A stretch of 20,446 nucleotides of DNA, from the NCBI GenBank assembly GCA_030151505.1, contig JASLDQ010000265.1, positions 1-20,446 on the forward strand. Reading direction: 5' to 3'. This document shows positions 9,538-16,576 of the stretch, piece after piece (positions within the stretch are counted from its first letter, which is position 1; each line of letters starts with the position of its first letter). Below the pieces are notes generated by a model, which worked only from the letters and a program-made list of their open reading frames with translations, did no database searches and was not told the DNA's origin. The stretch comes from Chromobacteriaceae bacterium (GTDB lineage: Bacteria > Pseudomonadota > Gammaproteobacteria > Burkholderiales > Aquaspirillaceae). Made by a program: the position numbers and the translations under genes.

Positions 9538-9786
9538 TCAGGCCTTGCGAAGCATCTCGATCATCGGCTGGAGGGCCGGGTCCTCGAGTTCGATCTTGCG
9601 GTTCACCAAATCCAGGAATTCGGTGTCGATCAGTTCGAGCAGCTTCACGAAGGCGTCGATCTGTTCGTCGGAGAGGCGGTCGAACTCCCTGGCCATGAAG
9701 CGCTCCAGGACGAGATCCATCTCCAGCAATCCGCGGCGGGTGTGCCAACGGATGCGCGAACGATCGGCTTGGCTGTATCGGCTCAT
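9538..9786 (-). CDS. sdhE: FAD assembly factor SdhE (succinate dehydrogenase flavinylation)
   Basis: This small soluble protein (82 residues, formerly YgfY/DUF339) helps attach FAD covalently to SdhA. The family signature RGxxE is visible as Arg18-Gly19-Leu-Leu-Glu22, followed by the helical body (LERFMAREFDRLSDEQIDAFVKLLEL split by the turn around residue 40). An earlier in-frame GTG at 9798 would add four residues and overlap sdhB. I prefer the ATG at 9786, which follows the sdhB TGA after one base; no clear ribosome site precedes it, so translation is probably coupled to sdhB. Its place directly after sdhB matches its role in maturing that enzyme. Confidence 0.92.
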   Translation of the reverse strand: MSRYSQADRSRIRWHTRRGLLEMDLVLERFMAREFDRLSDEQIDAFVKLLELIDTEFLDLVNRKIELEDPALQPMIEMLRKA

Positions 9787-9787
9787 G

Positions 9788-10492
9788 TCAGATCGCACGA
9801 ATCGCCATCATGCCCTTGATGTTGTCAATGGCCTTGGCGGGATTCAGGTGCTTCGGGCACACCTCGGTACAGTTCATGATGGTGTGGCAGCGGAACAGGC
9901 GGTACGGGTCGTTCAGGTTGTCCAGACGCTCGTTGGTCGCTTCGTCGCGCGAGTCGATGATGAAGCGGTAGGCCGCCAAGAGGCCGGCCGGACCGACGTA
10001 CTTGTCCGGGTTCCACCAGAACGACGGGCAGGACGTAGAGCAGCAGGCGCAAAGGATGCACTCGTACAGGCCGTCGAGCTTTTCGCGGTCTTGCGGCGAC
10101 TGGTAGCGTTCGCCTTCCGGCGCGGGCGTATCGTTGATCAGGTACGGCTTGATCGAGTGGTACTGCTTGAAGAACTGGGTCATGTCGACGATCAGGTCGC
10201 GGATGACCGGCAGGCCCGGCAGCGGACGCAGCTGGATCGGCTGCTTGAGGCTGCGGATGTCGGTGATGCACGCCAGACCGTTGCGGCCGTTGATGTTCAT
10301 CGCGTCCGAGCCGCAGATGCCTTCGCGGCAGGAGCGGCGGAACGACAGCGAGTCATCCTGGGCCTTGAGCTTGACCAGCAAGTCGAGCAGCTTGATGTCG
10401 GTCGGTTCGATCTCGACATCGAAGTCCTGCATGTACGGCTTGTCGTCCTTGTCCGGATTGTAGCGATACAGCGAAAGTTTGATTTTTTCCAT
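9788..10492 (-). CDS. sdhB: Succinate dehydrogenase iron-sulfur subunit
   Basis: SdhB is the electron wire of complex II, passing electrons from the FAD of SdhA to the membrane quinone site. All cluster ligands are visible in its 234 residues. The [2Fe-2S] site has Cys55, Cys60, Asp63 and Cys75. The [4Fe-4S] site has Cys145, Cys148, Cys151 and Cys212. The [3Fe-4S] site has Cys155, Cys202 and Cys208. The Asp63 ligand is the same as in the enterobacterial enzyme. The ATG at 10492 uses an AAGGAA ribosome site that overlaps the sdhA stop codon, with a 12-nt gap between the genes, so expression should be coupled to sdhA. Confidence 0.98.
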   Translation of the reverse strand: MEKIKLSLYRYNPDKDDKPYMQDFDVEIEPTDIKLLDLLVKLKAQDDSLSFRRSCREGICGSDAMNINGRNGLACITDIRSLKQPIQLRPLPGLPVIRDLIVDMTQFFKQYHSIKPYLINDTPAPEGERYQSPQDREKLDGLYECILCACCSTSCPSFWWNPDKYVGPAGLLAAYRFIIDSRDEATNERLDNLNDPYRLFRCHTIMNCTEVCPKHLNPAKAIDNIKGMMAIRAI

Positions 10493-10504
10493 CGCAAGAA
10501 TTCC

Positions 10505-12268
10505 TTAGTACACGCGCTTCTGCGGCTTGATGTAGTCGACCGTCAAGGGCTGGTTATGCACCGCCTTGTAGGTCAGCTTGCTGCCTTCGCGGTGGTACAG
10601 CGTGTGCTTCATCCACGCATCGTCACGCTCAGGGAAGTCGTCACGGGCGTGGGCGCCGCGCGATTCCTTGCGGGCCTCGGCCGAGATCATGGTGGCCATC
10701 GCCACTTCGATCAGGTTGTCGAGTTCCAGCGCTTCCATGCGGGCGGTGTTCCAGACCTTGGACTTGTCCTTGATCTGGGTAAGCTTGACGCGCTCGGCCA
10801 CGGCCTTGATCTGCGAGACGCCTTCTTCCAGCACGGCCTGGGTGCGGAACACACCAGCGTGCAACTGGATGGAGCGCTGCATGGCGTTGCGGACGTCGGC
10901 CACTTCTTCGCCGCCGGTCTGGTTTTCCAAGCGGGCGATGCGCGCGAGCGAGTAGTCGGCGGCATTGGCCGGCAGCGGCTTGTGCGACGGCACTTCGTTC
11001 TTGATGTACTCGATCATGCTGTCGCCGGCCGACTTGCCGAACACCACGAGGTCGAGTAGCGAGTTGGTACCGAGACGGTTGGCGCCGTGCACCGAGGCGC
11101 AGGCGCATTCACCGGCGGCATAGAAACCGTTGACGCGGACTTCGTCGTTGCCGCCCTTCGGCGCGACCACTTCGCCATGATAGTTGGTCGGAATGCCGCC
11201 CATCATGTAGTGGGTGGTCGGCACGACCGGGATCGGCTGCTTGATCGGATCGACGCCGGCGAACTTGATCGCGATTTCGCGGATACCCGGCAGGCGCTTG
11301 TTGATGACGTCTTCGCCGAGGTGGGCGAGATCGAGCAGCACGTGGTCCTTGTTCTTGCCGCAGCCGCGGCCTTCGAAGATTTCCACCGCCATCGCGCGCG
11401 ACACCACGTCGCGGCTGGCCAGATCCTTGGCGTTCGGCGCGTAGCGTTCCATGAAGCGCTCACCCGAATCGTTGCGCAGGATGCCGCCTTCGCCGCGCAC
11501 GCCTTCGGTGATCAGCACGCCCGCGCCGGCCACGCCGGTCGGGTGGAACTGCCAGAACTCCATGTCTTCCAGCGGGATGCCGGCGCGAGCGGCCATGCCC
11601 AGACCGTCGCCGGTGTTGATGAAGGCGTGGGTGGAAGCCGAGTAGATGCGGCCGGCGCCGCCGGTGGCGAACAGCACTGCCTTGGCGTGCAGCACGAAGA
11701 TGTCACCGGTTTCCAGTTCCAGCGCGGTCACGCCGACCACGTCGCCGTCGGCGTCGCGGATCAGGTCAAGCGCCATCCATTCGACGAAGAACTGGGTCTT
11801 GGCGCGCACGTTGCGCTGGTACAGGGTGTGCAGCATCGCGTGACCGGTACGGTCGGCCACGGCACAGGCACGCTGCACCGGGGTCTTGCCGAAGTCGGCC
11901 ATGTGGCCACCGAACGGACGCTGGTAGATCTTGCCGTTTTCCAGACGGTCGAACGGCATGCCGAAGTGTTCGAGCTCGATCACGGCTTCGGGAGCCTTGC
12001 GGCACATGAATTCGATCGCGTCCTGGTCGCCGAGCCAGTCGGAACCCTTGACGGTGTCGTACATGTGCCAGTCCCAGCGGTCTTCCTGCACGTTGCCGAG
12101 CGAGGCGGAAATGCCGCCCTGGGCTGCAACGGTGTGCGAACGGGTCGGGAACACCTTGGAGAGGACGGCGGTCTTCAGACCGGCTTCCGACAGCTGCAGC
12201 GCGGCGCGCAGGCCGGCGCCGCCGGCACCGACGACAACTGCATCAAAACGACGGACAGGTACGGCCAT
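10505..12268 (-). CDS. sdhA: Succinate dehydrogenase flavoprotein subunit
   Basis: SdhA oxidises succinate to fumarate on the cytoplasmic face of complex II. From the ATG at 12268 it has 587 residues. The N-terminal FAD-binding motif [13 protein letters not shown] (about 11-23) is followed by [13 protein letters not shown], in which His45 is the expected covalent FAD attachment residue. Substrate-site segments [21 protein letters not shown] and TTHYMMGGI are intact. The ATG overlaps the sdhD stop codon as TAATG, indicating translational coupling; a GTG five codons upstream is in frame but less likely. Flavinylation probably depends on the sdhE product encoded after sdhB. Confidence 0.98.
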   Translation of the reverse strand: MAVPVRRFDAVVVGAGGAGLRAALQLSEAGLKTAVLSKVFPTRSHTVAAQGGISASLGNVQEDRWDWHMYDTVKGSDWLGDQDAIEFMCRKAPEAVIELEHFGMPFDRLENGKIYQRPFGGHMADFGKTPVQRACAVADRTGHAMLHTLYQRNVRAKTQFFVEWMALDLIRDADGDVVGVTALELETGDIFVLHAKAVLFATGGAGRIYSASTHAFINTGDGLGMAARAGIPLEDMEFWQFHPTGVAGAGVLITEGVRGEGGILRNDSGERFMERYAPNAKDLASRDVVSRAMAVEIFEGRGCGKNKDHVLLDLAHLGEDVINKRLPGIREIAIKFAGVDPIKQPIPVVPTTHYMMGGIPTNYHGEVVAPKGGNDEVRVNGFYAAGECACASVHGANRLGTNSLLDLVVFGKSAGDSMIEYIKNEVPSHKPLPANAADYSLARIARLENQTGGEEVADVRNAMQRSIQLHAGVFRTQAVLEEGVSQIKAVAERVKLTQIKDKSKVWNTARMEALELDNLIEVAMATMISAEARKESRGAHARDDFPERDDAWMKHTLYHREGSKLTYKAVHNQPLTVDYIKPQKRVY

Positions 12269-12615
12269 TATTGAATACCCCACACGACGACAAACGAATA
12301 CACGAAGCTACCGATGAGCCACAGCGCGGTGAAGAGGTGCAGCGCAAGGCGCAGGCCGACCGGCTTGACGTAGTCCATCCACACGTCACGGATGCCCACC
12401 CAGACGTGCAGGGCCAGCGCCAGGAAAGTGACTTGGGTCAGCACGCGCACCCAGGTGCTGTGGAACAGCTGCTGCCAGCCTTCGTAGGAAGACGGCATGG
12501 CCAGGATGAACAGGACGAGCAGGACGGTGTAGGCCACCATGACCGCAGCGGTCACGCGCTGCATGATCCAGTCCTTGACGCCGTAACCGGCGCCGACAAC
12601 AACACGATTTACCAC
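12268..12615 (-). CDS. sdhD: Succinate dehydrogenase membrane anchor subunit D
   Basis: SdhD is one of two integral membrane subunits that hold complex II in the inner membrane, bind haem b and form the ubiquinone site. The 115 residues contain three hydrophobic helices (about 20-40, 57-77 and 88-112). His70 in [11 protein letters not shown] matches the haem ligand position, and Asp81-Tyr82 in MDYVKP match the conserved quinone-site pair. The start is GTG at 12615, inside the last codons of sdhC (7-bp overlap), and is preceded by a GGGGGTGA ribosome site within sdhC. The gene ends in a TAATG overlap with sdhA. Confidence 0.95.
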   Translation of the reverse strand: MVNRVVVGAGYGVKDWIMQRVTAAVMVAYTVLLVLFILAMPSSYEGWQQLFHSTWVRVLTQVTFLALALHVWVGIRDVWMDYVKPVGLRLALHLFTALWLIGSFVYSFVVVWGIQ

Positions 12616-12983
12616 AGCGTCACCCCCAGAATCACGGTCAGAGCCAGGCTAATCACCAGCACGGCCTTGGCGCTCGCGCGGGCGGTTTCAAGCTGTTGGC
12701 CGATGTGCAGGTCGTACAGCAGGAAACGGATACCAGTGCAGAAGTGGTGCAGATAGGCCCACAGCAAGCCGATCAGGATCAGCTTCATCAGCGGGAAGGC
12801 CACGACGGCGCGGTAGGTTTCGAATGCTTCTGCGGAGCTCAGAGAACCTGAGAGCAGATAAATCAGAAGCGGGAGGGCAAGGAAAAGGGCAACACCACTG
12901 ATCCGGTGCAAAATCGACACCTTGGCCCCGAGGGGCAGGGTGATTTTGGACAGATCAAGGTGCTTGGGTCGTTTCTTTTGCAT
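12609..12983 (-). CDS. sdhC: Succinate dehydrogenase cytochrome b556 subunit
   Basis: SdhC is the larger haem-b membrane subunit of complex II. It has 124 residues from the ATG at 12983, which follows an AAGGAAGC ribosome site. The frame is open for another 64 codons upstream, but those residues do not resemble the family. KVSILHRISG (residues 21-30) holds Ser23 and Arg27, equivalents of the conserved quinone-site residues. His80 in HHFCTGIRF aligns with the haem axial ligand. Three transmembrane helices can be placed at about 28-48, 62-83 and 104-123. It is the first gene of the sdhCDAB-sdhE module and has a long leader between it and the regulator gene. Confidence 0.95.
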   Translation of the reverse strand: MQKKRPKHLDLSKITLPLGAKVSILHRISGVALFLALPLLIYLLSGSLSSAEAFETYRAVVAFPLMKLILIGLLWAYLHHFCTGIRFLLYDLHIGQQLETARASAKAVLVISLALTVILGVTLW

Positions 12984-13037
12984 TAAGAGCTTCCTTGGGG
13001 AAACAAGACACCTGATTTGAGACGACTTCCGGGGCAA

Positions 13038-13126
13038 CCCGAAAACTTCGGGGCCCGCCGAACACCTGCTTTTCGCCGGCATTTCGGCAAGCCCGTCTTC
13101 TTTAACAGCCGGCAGGCCGGTCTGTT
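13038..13126 (-). other. Hairpins in the sdhC leader region
   Basis: Two stem-loops lie between the regulator and sdhC. One is CCGG plus AACAG paired with CCGG plus CTGTT (13104-13126, 9 bp, one T bulge). The other is CCCGAA with TTCGGG around 3 nt (13038-13052). Neither carries a terminator T-run on the minus strand. They would be part of the sdhC 5' leader, or of a regulator-sdhC readthrough RNA. Confidence 0.4.
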
Positions 13127-13181
13127 GGACCTTGCTGCGACTGCTGTTCCGGACGACCAGTACGGTGTCCGACAACCCGCG

Positions 13182-13187
13182 ATTCTA
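13182..13187 (-). promoter_or_regulatory. Candidate -10 element for the sdhC operon
   Basis: On the minus strand TAGAAT (5 of 6 to the sigma70 -10 consensus) lies 194 nt upstream of the sdhC start and 45 nt past the stop codon of the regulator gene. The hexamer 17 nt further upstream (TCGTGC) is a poor -35, so an activator or a different start site may be involved. If correct, the sdhC leader is about 190 nt long. Confidence 0.35.
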
Positions 13188-13231
13188 ACAAAGACGACCT
13201 GTCCGCACGACACCCGGATATATCGACGGCA

Positions 13232-13954
13232 TCAATCCGGCTGCCACGCCCAGCGTTGCGAACGCACCAGGCGCTGCCGCCATTCCACCACCTCGCCGCC
13301 GACGGTCACGCCCAGACGCGCCATGGCCAGCAAGGGCTCGTCCATGTCGACCCCCAGCAACTGGGCCTCGTCGCGCGCCGCGCGCACCGCGCGGAACTGC
13401 GAGCGCCCGATGCGGATTCGCACCGAGAACTGGCGCTCCAGCAAGGCATAGACGCTGCCGCCGTACATGCGCAAACGCCGGGCGTCGATTTCCTCGAAAC
13501 GGTCGGCCGACAAGAGCACATTATCGAGCGCGACCACCACCCCGCGCTGCCGCCACAGCTGGCGCACATGATGCAGTGCCGCGCCGCGCCGCAGGCCAAG
13601 GGCTCCGGCCACTTCCTCGCCGGCCACGACCCGCCCCACACTGAGCAACTCGGCCGACACGGGCTCGGGCGACTCGAAAAACCCTCCCGGCCCCACCAGC
13701 TTGCCGTCGCCCCATTCGGAGGCACCGGCCGACACGAACGTCCCTTTGCCCTGCTGGCGGTACAGCCAGCCGTCAAGCGTCAATTCGCCCAGCGCCTTGC
13801 GCACCGTTCCTTGGCTGACATCGAGCTCTTCGGCCAGCTCCCACTCCGACGGCAAGGCCTCGTCCGTCTTCCATTCGCCGGTGGCGATGCGACGGGTAAG
13901 GTGGTGTTTTATCTGCGCGTAGAGCGGTGTGTAACGGGGCTTTTCACTGGGCAT
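13232..13954 (-). CDS. GntR-family transcriptional regulator, HutC subfamily (UTRA domain)
   Basis: This is a 240-residue DNA-binding regulator. The N-terminal winged helix-turn-helix (about residues 8-74) is typical GntR: YTPLYAQIKHHLTRRI, then LPSEWELAEELDVSQGTVRKAL as helix-turn-helix and GWLYRQQGKGTFV as wing. The C-terminal part (about 92-235) reads as a UTRA ligand-binding domain, as in HutC, FarR and NagR relatives, which sense small effectors such as sugar phosphates or carboxylates. The effector here cannot be told from sequence. The ATG at 13954 has only a weak GGTGG upstream. It lies upstream of sdhC on the same strand and divergent from mdh, so it probably controls these TCA genes and itself. 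That target is inferred from position and the palindrome at 13996-14007. Confidence 0.9.
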   Translation of the reverse strand: MPSEKPRYTPLYAQIKHHLTRRIATGEWKTDEALPSEWELAEELDVSQGTVRKALGELTLDGWLYRQQGKGTFVSAGASEWGDGKLVGPGGFFESPEPVSAELLSVGRVVAGEEVAGALGLRRGAALHHVRQLWRQRGVVVALDNVLLSADRFEEIDARRLRMYGGSVYALLERQFSVRIRIGRSQFRAVRAARDEAQLLGVDMDEPLLAMARLGVTVGGEVVEWRQRLVRSQRWAWQPD

Positions 13955-13986
13955 TTGTGCGATTTAACCACCATTGCCCGCCAGCG

Positions 13987-14015
13987 TCCACCAACTCTTA
14001 TATAAGACATACAAT
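13987..14015 (+). promoter_or_regulatory. Candidate promoter of mdh overlapping the palindrome
   Basis: TCCACC (13987-13992, weak -35, 3 of 6) and TACAAT (14010-14015, strong -10, 5 of 6) are 17 nt apart and point towards mdh. The palindrome at 13996-14007 occupies the spacer. The mdh leader would be about 190 nt. The extended -10 at 14072-14080 is a competing candidate. Confidence 0.4.
13996..14007. promoter_or_regulatory. Perfect 12-bp palindrome, likely operator of the GntR regulator
   Basis: TCTTATATAAGA is a perfect palindrome and one of very few AT-only cores in this GC-rich DNA. It covers the predicted -10 of the regulator promoter (minus strand) and lies between the -35 and -10 of a candidate mdh promoter. 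GntR-family dimers typically bind short palindromes of this size next to their own gene. Assignment to this regulator is inference from position. Confidence 0.6.
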
Positions 14016-14025
14016 GCCGTGTTCA
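13997..14025 (-). promoter_or_regulatory. Predicted sigma70 promoter of the GntR gene
   Basis: On the minus strand, TGAACA (complement of 14020-14025, 4 of 6 to TTGACA) is followed after 17 nt by TATAAG (complement of 13997-14002, 5 of 6 to TATAAT). This directs transcription into the regulator gene, whose ATG is at 13954. The -10 overlaps the 12-bp palindrome, which would allow autorepression. Confidence 0.55.
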
Positions 14026-14071
14026 TGCCCCGCCGGCGATCGGGACGATCATGGTACATCCGGGGTCGGCG

Positions 14072-14080
14072 TGCTACACT
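14072..14080 (+). promoter_or_regulatory. Alternative mdh promoter, extended -10
   Basis: TGCTACACT has the TGn extension plus a 4-of-6 -10 box. GGTACA 16 nt upstream (14053-14058) is a weak -35. It lies 135 nt before the mdh start and would not be covered by the palindrome. Confidence 0.35.
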
Positions 14081-14214
14081 CGCCGCGCCCAAAACGCTTC
14101 GTGGCGGCCGCCCGGATCACGGTGAAACCCCACGGCGCCAGCATCTACTAGGGTCAACGGAATATCGACGGACACGCCAGTCCGCCTGCCGCAACTACCA
14201 AGGAGAGTGAATCG

Positions 14215-15204
14215 ATGAAAGCCCCCGTCCGCGTTGCCGTTACCGGCGCTGCCGGCCAGATTGGCTATAGCCTGCTGTTCCGCATTGCCTCGGGCGAAAT
14301 GCTCGGCAAAGACCAGCCGGTCATCCTGCAACTGCTGGACCTGCCGCAGGCCCAGAACGCCGTCAAGGGCGTGATGATGGAGCTGGAAGACTGCGCCTTC
14401 CCGCTGCTGGCCGGCATGGTCGCCACCGATGACCCGAACGTGGCCTTCAAGGATGCCGACGTCTGCCTGCTGGTGGGTGCCCGTCCGCGCAGCAAGGGCA
14501 TGGAACGTGCCGACCTGCTGGAAGCCAACGGCGCCATCTTCACCGTTCAGGGCAAGGCCATTGCCGAGAACGCCAAGGAAGACGTCAAGGTGCTGGTGGT
14601 CGGCAACCCGGCCAACACCAACGCCTACATCGCCCGCAAGGCTGCCGAAAAGGTTGGCCGCACCAACCCGCGCAACTACACCGCCATGCTGCGTCTGGAC
14701 CACAACCGCGCCCTGTCGCAACTGGCCGCCAAGACCGGCAAGGCCGTCGCTTCGATCGAGAAGCTGGTCGTGTGGGGCAACCACAGCCCGACCATGTACG
14801 CCGACTACCGCTTCGCCATCAGCGGCAGCGAATCGATCAAGACCCTGGTGAACGACGAAGCCTGGAACCGTGACGTGTTCCTGCCGACCGTCGGCAAGCG
14901 CGGCGCCGCCATCATCGAAGCCCGCGGCCTGTCGTCGGCTGCCTCGGCCGCCAATGCCGCCATCGACCACATCCGCGACTGGGTGCTGGGCACCAACGGC
15001 AAGTGGGTCACCATGGGCATTCCGTCGGACGGCTCCTATGGCATTCCGGAAGGCGTGACCTACGGCTTCCCGGTCACCTGCGCCAACGGCGAATACCAGA
15101 TCGTCCAAGGCCTGGAAATCGACGAATTCAGCCGTGACCGCATGAACAACACGCTGAACGAGCTGGAAGAAGAACGCGCCGGCGTCGCCCACCTGCTGGG
15201 CTAA
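14215..15204 (+). CDS. mdh: Malate dehydrogenase (NAD-dependent)
   Basis: This enzyme oxidises malate to oxaloacetate with NAD+, supplying the substrate of citrate synthase. It has 329 residues and belongs to the cytosolic-type/dimeric MDH group found in betaproteobacteria, not the shorter type of enterobacteria. The nucleotide motif [12 protein letters not shown] (9-20) and Asp42 (LLDLPQ) indicate NAD preference. Substrate-binding arginines are Arg92, Arg98 ([13 protein letters not shown]) and Arg165. Asp162 and His190 ([12 protein letters not shown]) form the proton relay. The ATG at 14215 follows a strong AAGGAG ribosome site. It is transcribed away from the regulator and the sdh-suc block, and a strong terminator follows, so it is a single-gene unit. 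Confidence 0.98.
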   Translation: MKAPVRVAVTGAAGQIGYSLLFRIASGEMLGKDQPVILQLLDLPQAQNAVKGVMMELEDCAFPLLAGMVATDDPNVAFKDADVCLLVGARPRSKGMERADLLEANGAIFTVQGKAIAENAKEDVKVLVVGNPANTNAYIARKAAEKVGRTNPRNYTAMLRLDHNRALSQLAAKTGKAVASIEKLVVWGNHSPTMYADYRFAISGSESIKTLVNDEAWNRDVFLPTVGKRGAAIIEARGLSSAASAANAAIDHIRDWVLGTNGKWVTMGIPSDGSYGIPEGVTYGFPVTCANGEYQIVQGLEIDEFSRDRMNNTLNELEEERAGVAHLLG

Positions 15205-15217
15205 GCCGCTCCGCTCC

Positions 15218-15248
15218 AAAAGCGCGCCCGGAACGGCGCGCTTTTTTT
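15218..15248 (+). terminator. Rho-independent terminator after mdh
   Basis: AAAAGCGCGCC (15218-15228) pairs perfectly with GGCGCGCTTTT (15235-15245) around a 6-nt loop, followed by seven T residues in a row. It lies 13 nt past the mdh stop codon and should end the mdh transcript before the prfB promoter. Confidence 0.95.
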
Positions 15249-15279
15249 GTCTCGCGTACCGCCGCCCGCACCGCAGACT

Positions 15280-15308
15280 TTCACCGAAATCGGCGCGTCC
15301 GTTATACT
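15280..15308 (+). promoter_or_regulatory. Predicted sigma70 promoter of prfB
   Basis: TTCACC (15280-15285, 4 of 6 to the -35 consensus) and TATACT (15303-15308, 5 of 6 to the -10) are 17 nt apart. They sit between the mdh terminator and the prfB ATG at 15347, giving a leader of about 30 nt. It probably serves prfB and lysS together. Confidence 0.7.
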
Positions 15309-15346
15309 GGCGCGTTATTTACGCTCCGCAGCACCGGATTTTCGCC

Positions 15347-16453
15347 ATGATCGAAGCCGAAGTAATCAATCAGATCGACAGTCAGCTCGCCGACCTGGCC
15401 GCCCGTACCGACGAAATCCGCCAGTACCTCGACTACGACGACAAGAAGGACCGGCTGGAAGAAGTCAGCCGGCTGGTCGAAGACCCGACCATTTGGGACG
15501 ACCCCAAGCGCGCGCAGGATCTCGGCCGCGAAAAGAAGGCGCTGGAAGACGTGGTCGTCGTGATCGACGCCATTCGGAACACCCTGGCCGACAGCCGCGA
15601 GCTGTTCGACATGGGCCGCGCCGAGGACGACGCCGATACCATCGAAGCGGTCCGGGCCGACCTGGCCGAAGTGGAAAAGCAGCTCGAAACGCTGGAATTC
15701 CGCCGCATGTTCTCCAACCCGATGGACCCGAACAATTGCTTCATCGACATCCAGTCCGGCGCCGGCGGCACCGAAGCGCAGGACTGGGCCTCGATGCTGG
15801 AGCGGATGTTCCTGCGTTACTGCGAGCGCAAGAGCTTCAAGGTCGAGATCGTCGAAGAATCCGAAGGCGAAGTCGCCGGCATCAAGAGCGCCACCATCAA
15901 GGTGGAAGGCGACTATGCCTATGGCTATCTGCGTACCGAAACCGGCGTGCACCGCCTGGTGCGCAACTCGCCGTTCGACAGCAACAACCGACGCCAGACC
16001 TCGTTCGCCAGCGTGTTCGTCTACCCGGAAGTCGACGACAGCATCGAAGTCGATATCAACCCGGCCGACCTGCGCATCGACACCTACCGCGCCTCCGGCG
16101 CCGGCGGCCAGCATATCAACAAGACCGACTCGGCCGTGCGCATCACCCACCTGCCGACCAATATCGTCGTGCAGTGCCAGAACGACCGCAGCCAAAACAA
16201 GAACCGCGCCGAGGCGATGAGCATGCTGAAGGCCCGCCTGTACGAACTCGAACTGCGCAAGCGCAACGAGGAAAAGCAGGCGCTGGAAGACAGCAAGACC
16301 GACGTGGGCTGGGGCCACCAGATCCGCTCCTACGTATTCGACCAGTCGCGGGTCAAGGATCTGCGCACCCTGGTGGAAGTCGGCAACGTCAAGGGCGTGA
16401 TGGACGGCGACCTCGACATTTTCATCGAGGCGAGCCTTAAACAGGGCGTGTAA
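15347..16453 (+). CDS. prfB: Peptide chain release factor 2 (single-frame, no programmed frameshift)
   Basis: RF2 ends translation at UGA and UAA codons. The 368-residue product is full length for the family. Ser208-Pro209-Phe210 is the stop-codon-reading tripeptide, and Gly253-Gly254-Gln255 ([11 protein letters not shown]) is the catalytic GGQ loop. In many bacteria the gene carries an in-frame UGA near codon 26 (CUU UGA C) that requires +1 frameshifting. Here the matching position reads TAC CTC GAC TAC (15425-15436) without stop or slippery site, and no Shine-Dalgarno-like stretch precedes it, so the gene is read straight through. The ATG at 15347 has a weak ribosome site but gives the family N-terminus. 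lysS follows 123 nt downstream. Confidence 0.98.
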   Translation: MIEAEVINQIDSQLADLAARTDEIRQYLDYDDKKDRLEEVSRLVEDPTIWDDPKRAQDLGREKKALEDVVVVIDAIRNTLADSRELFDMGRAEDDADTIEAVRADLAEVEKQLETLEFRRMFSNPMDPNNCFIDIQSGAGGTEAQDWASMLERMFLRYCERKSFKVEIVEESEGEVAGIKSATIKVEGDYAYGYLRTETGVHRLVRNSPFDSNNRRQTSFASVFVYPEVDDSIEVDINPADLRIDTYRASGAGGQHINKTDSAVRITHLPTNIVVQCQNDRSQNKNRAEAMSMLKARLYELELRKRNEEKQALEDSKTDVGWGHQIRSYVFDQSRVKDLRTLVEVGNVKGVMDGDLDIFIEASLKQGV

Positions 16454-16456
16454 ACC

Positions 16457-16555
16457 GCGCCCATCACCAAGTTTTACAGCATGGGCCGCGGTGACCGGGT
16501 GTCATCGCGGCCTTGTGCGTTCTGAATTTTTGACATTGACCGGGGCCCGGCCCCG
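16457..16555 (+). other. prfB-lysS intercistronic region with two stem-loops
   Basis: A bulged stem pairs ACCGCG-CCCAT (16457-16467) with ATGGG-C-CGCGGT, and a 6-bp stem pairs CGGGGC (16541-16546) with GCCCCG (16550-16555) just before the lysS ribosome site. Neither is followed by a T-run, so prfB and lysS are probably read together. The second hairpin is close enough to the AGGAG (16561-16565) to influence lysS translation. Confidence 0.4.
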
Positions 16556-16576
16556 CATCGAGGAGCGTCAAGCACC

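Noticed and set aside
12984..13175. A 64-residue N-terminal extension of sdhC
   Set aside because: The extension lacks similarity to SdhC and covers the likely promoter and leader. The ATG at 12983 has a good ribosome site and the expected protein start.
13216..13223. GATATATC palindrome as a second regulator site before sdhC
   Set aside because: Only 8 bp are symmetric, and the flanks differ from TCTTATATAAGA. It does not look like a copy of the site before mdh.
14092..14115. GGCGGCCGCC palindrome and a 5-bp inverted repeat (14169-14184) in the mdh leader
   Set aside because: Short GC-only palindromes are expected by chance in DNA of this composition, and nothing links them to promoter elements or the ribosome site.
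16530..16558. Perfect TTGACA (16530-16535) before lysS, a possible promoter
   Set aside because: The hexamer 17 nt downstream is CCGCAT, which does not resemble a -10 box, and a start there would lie within the lysS ribosome site. prfB-lysS readthrough is more likely.
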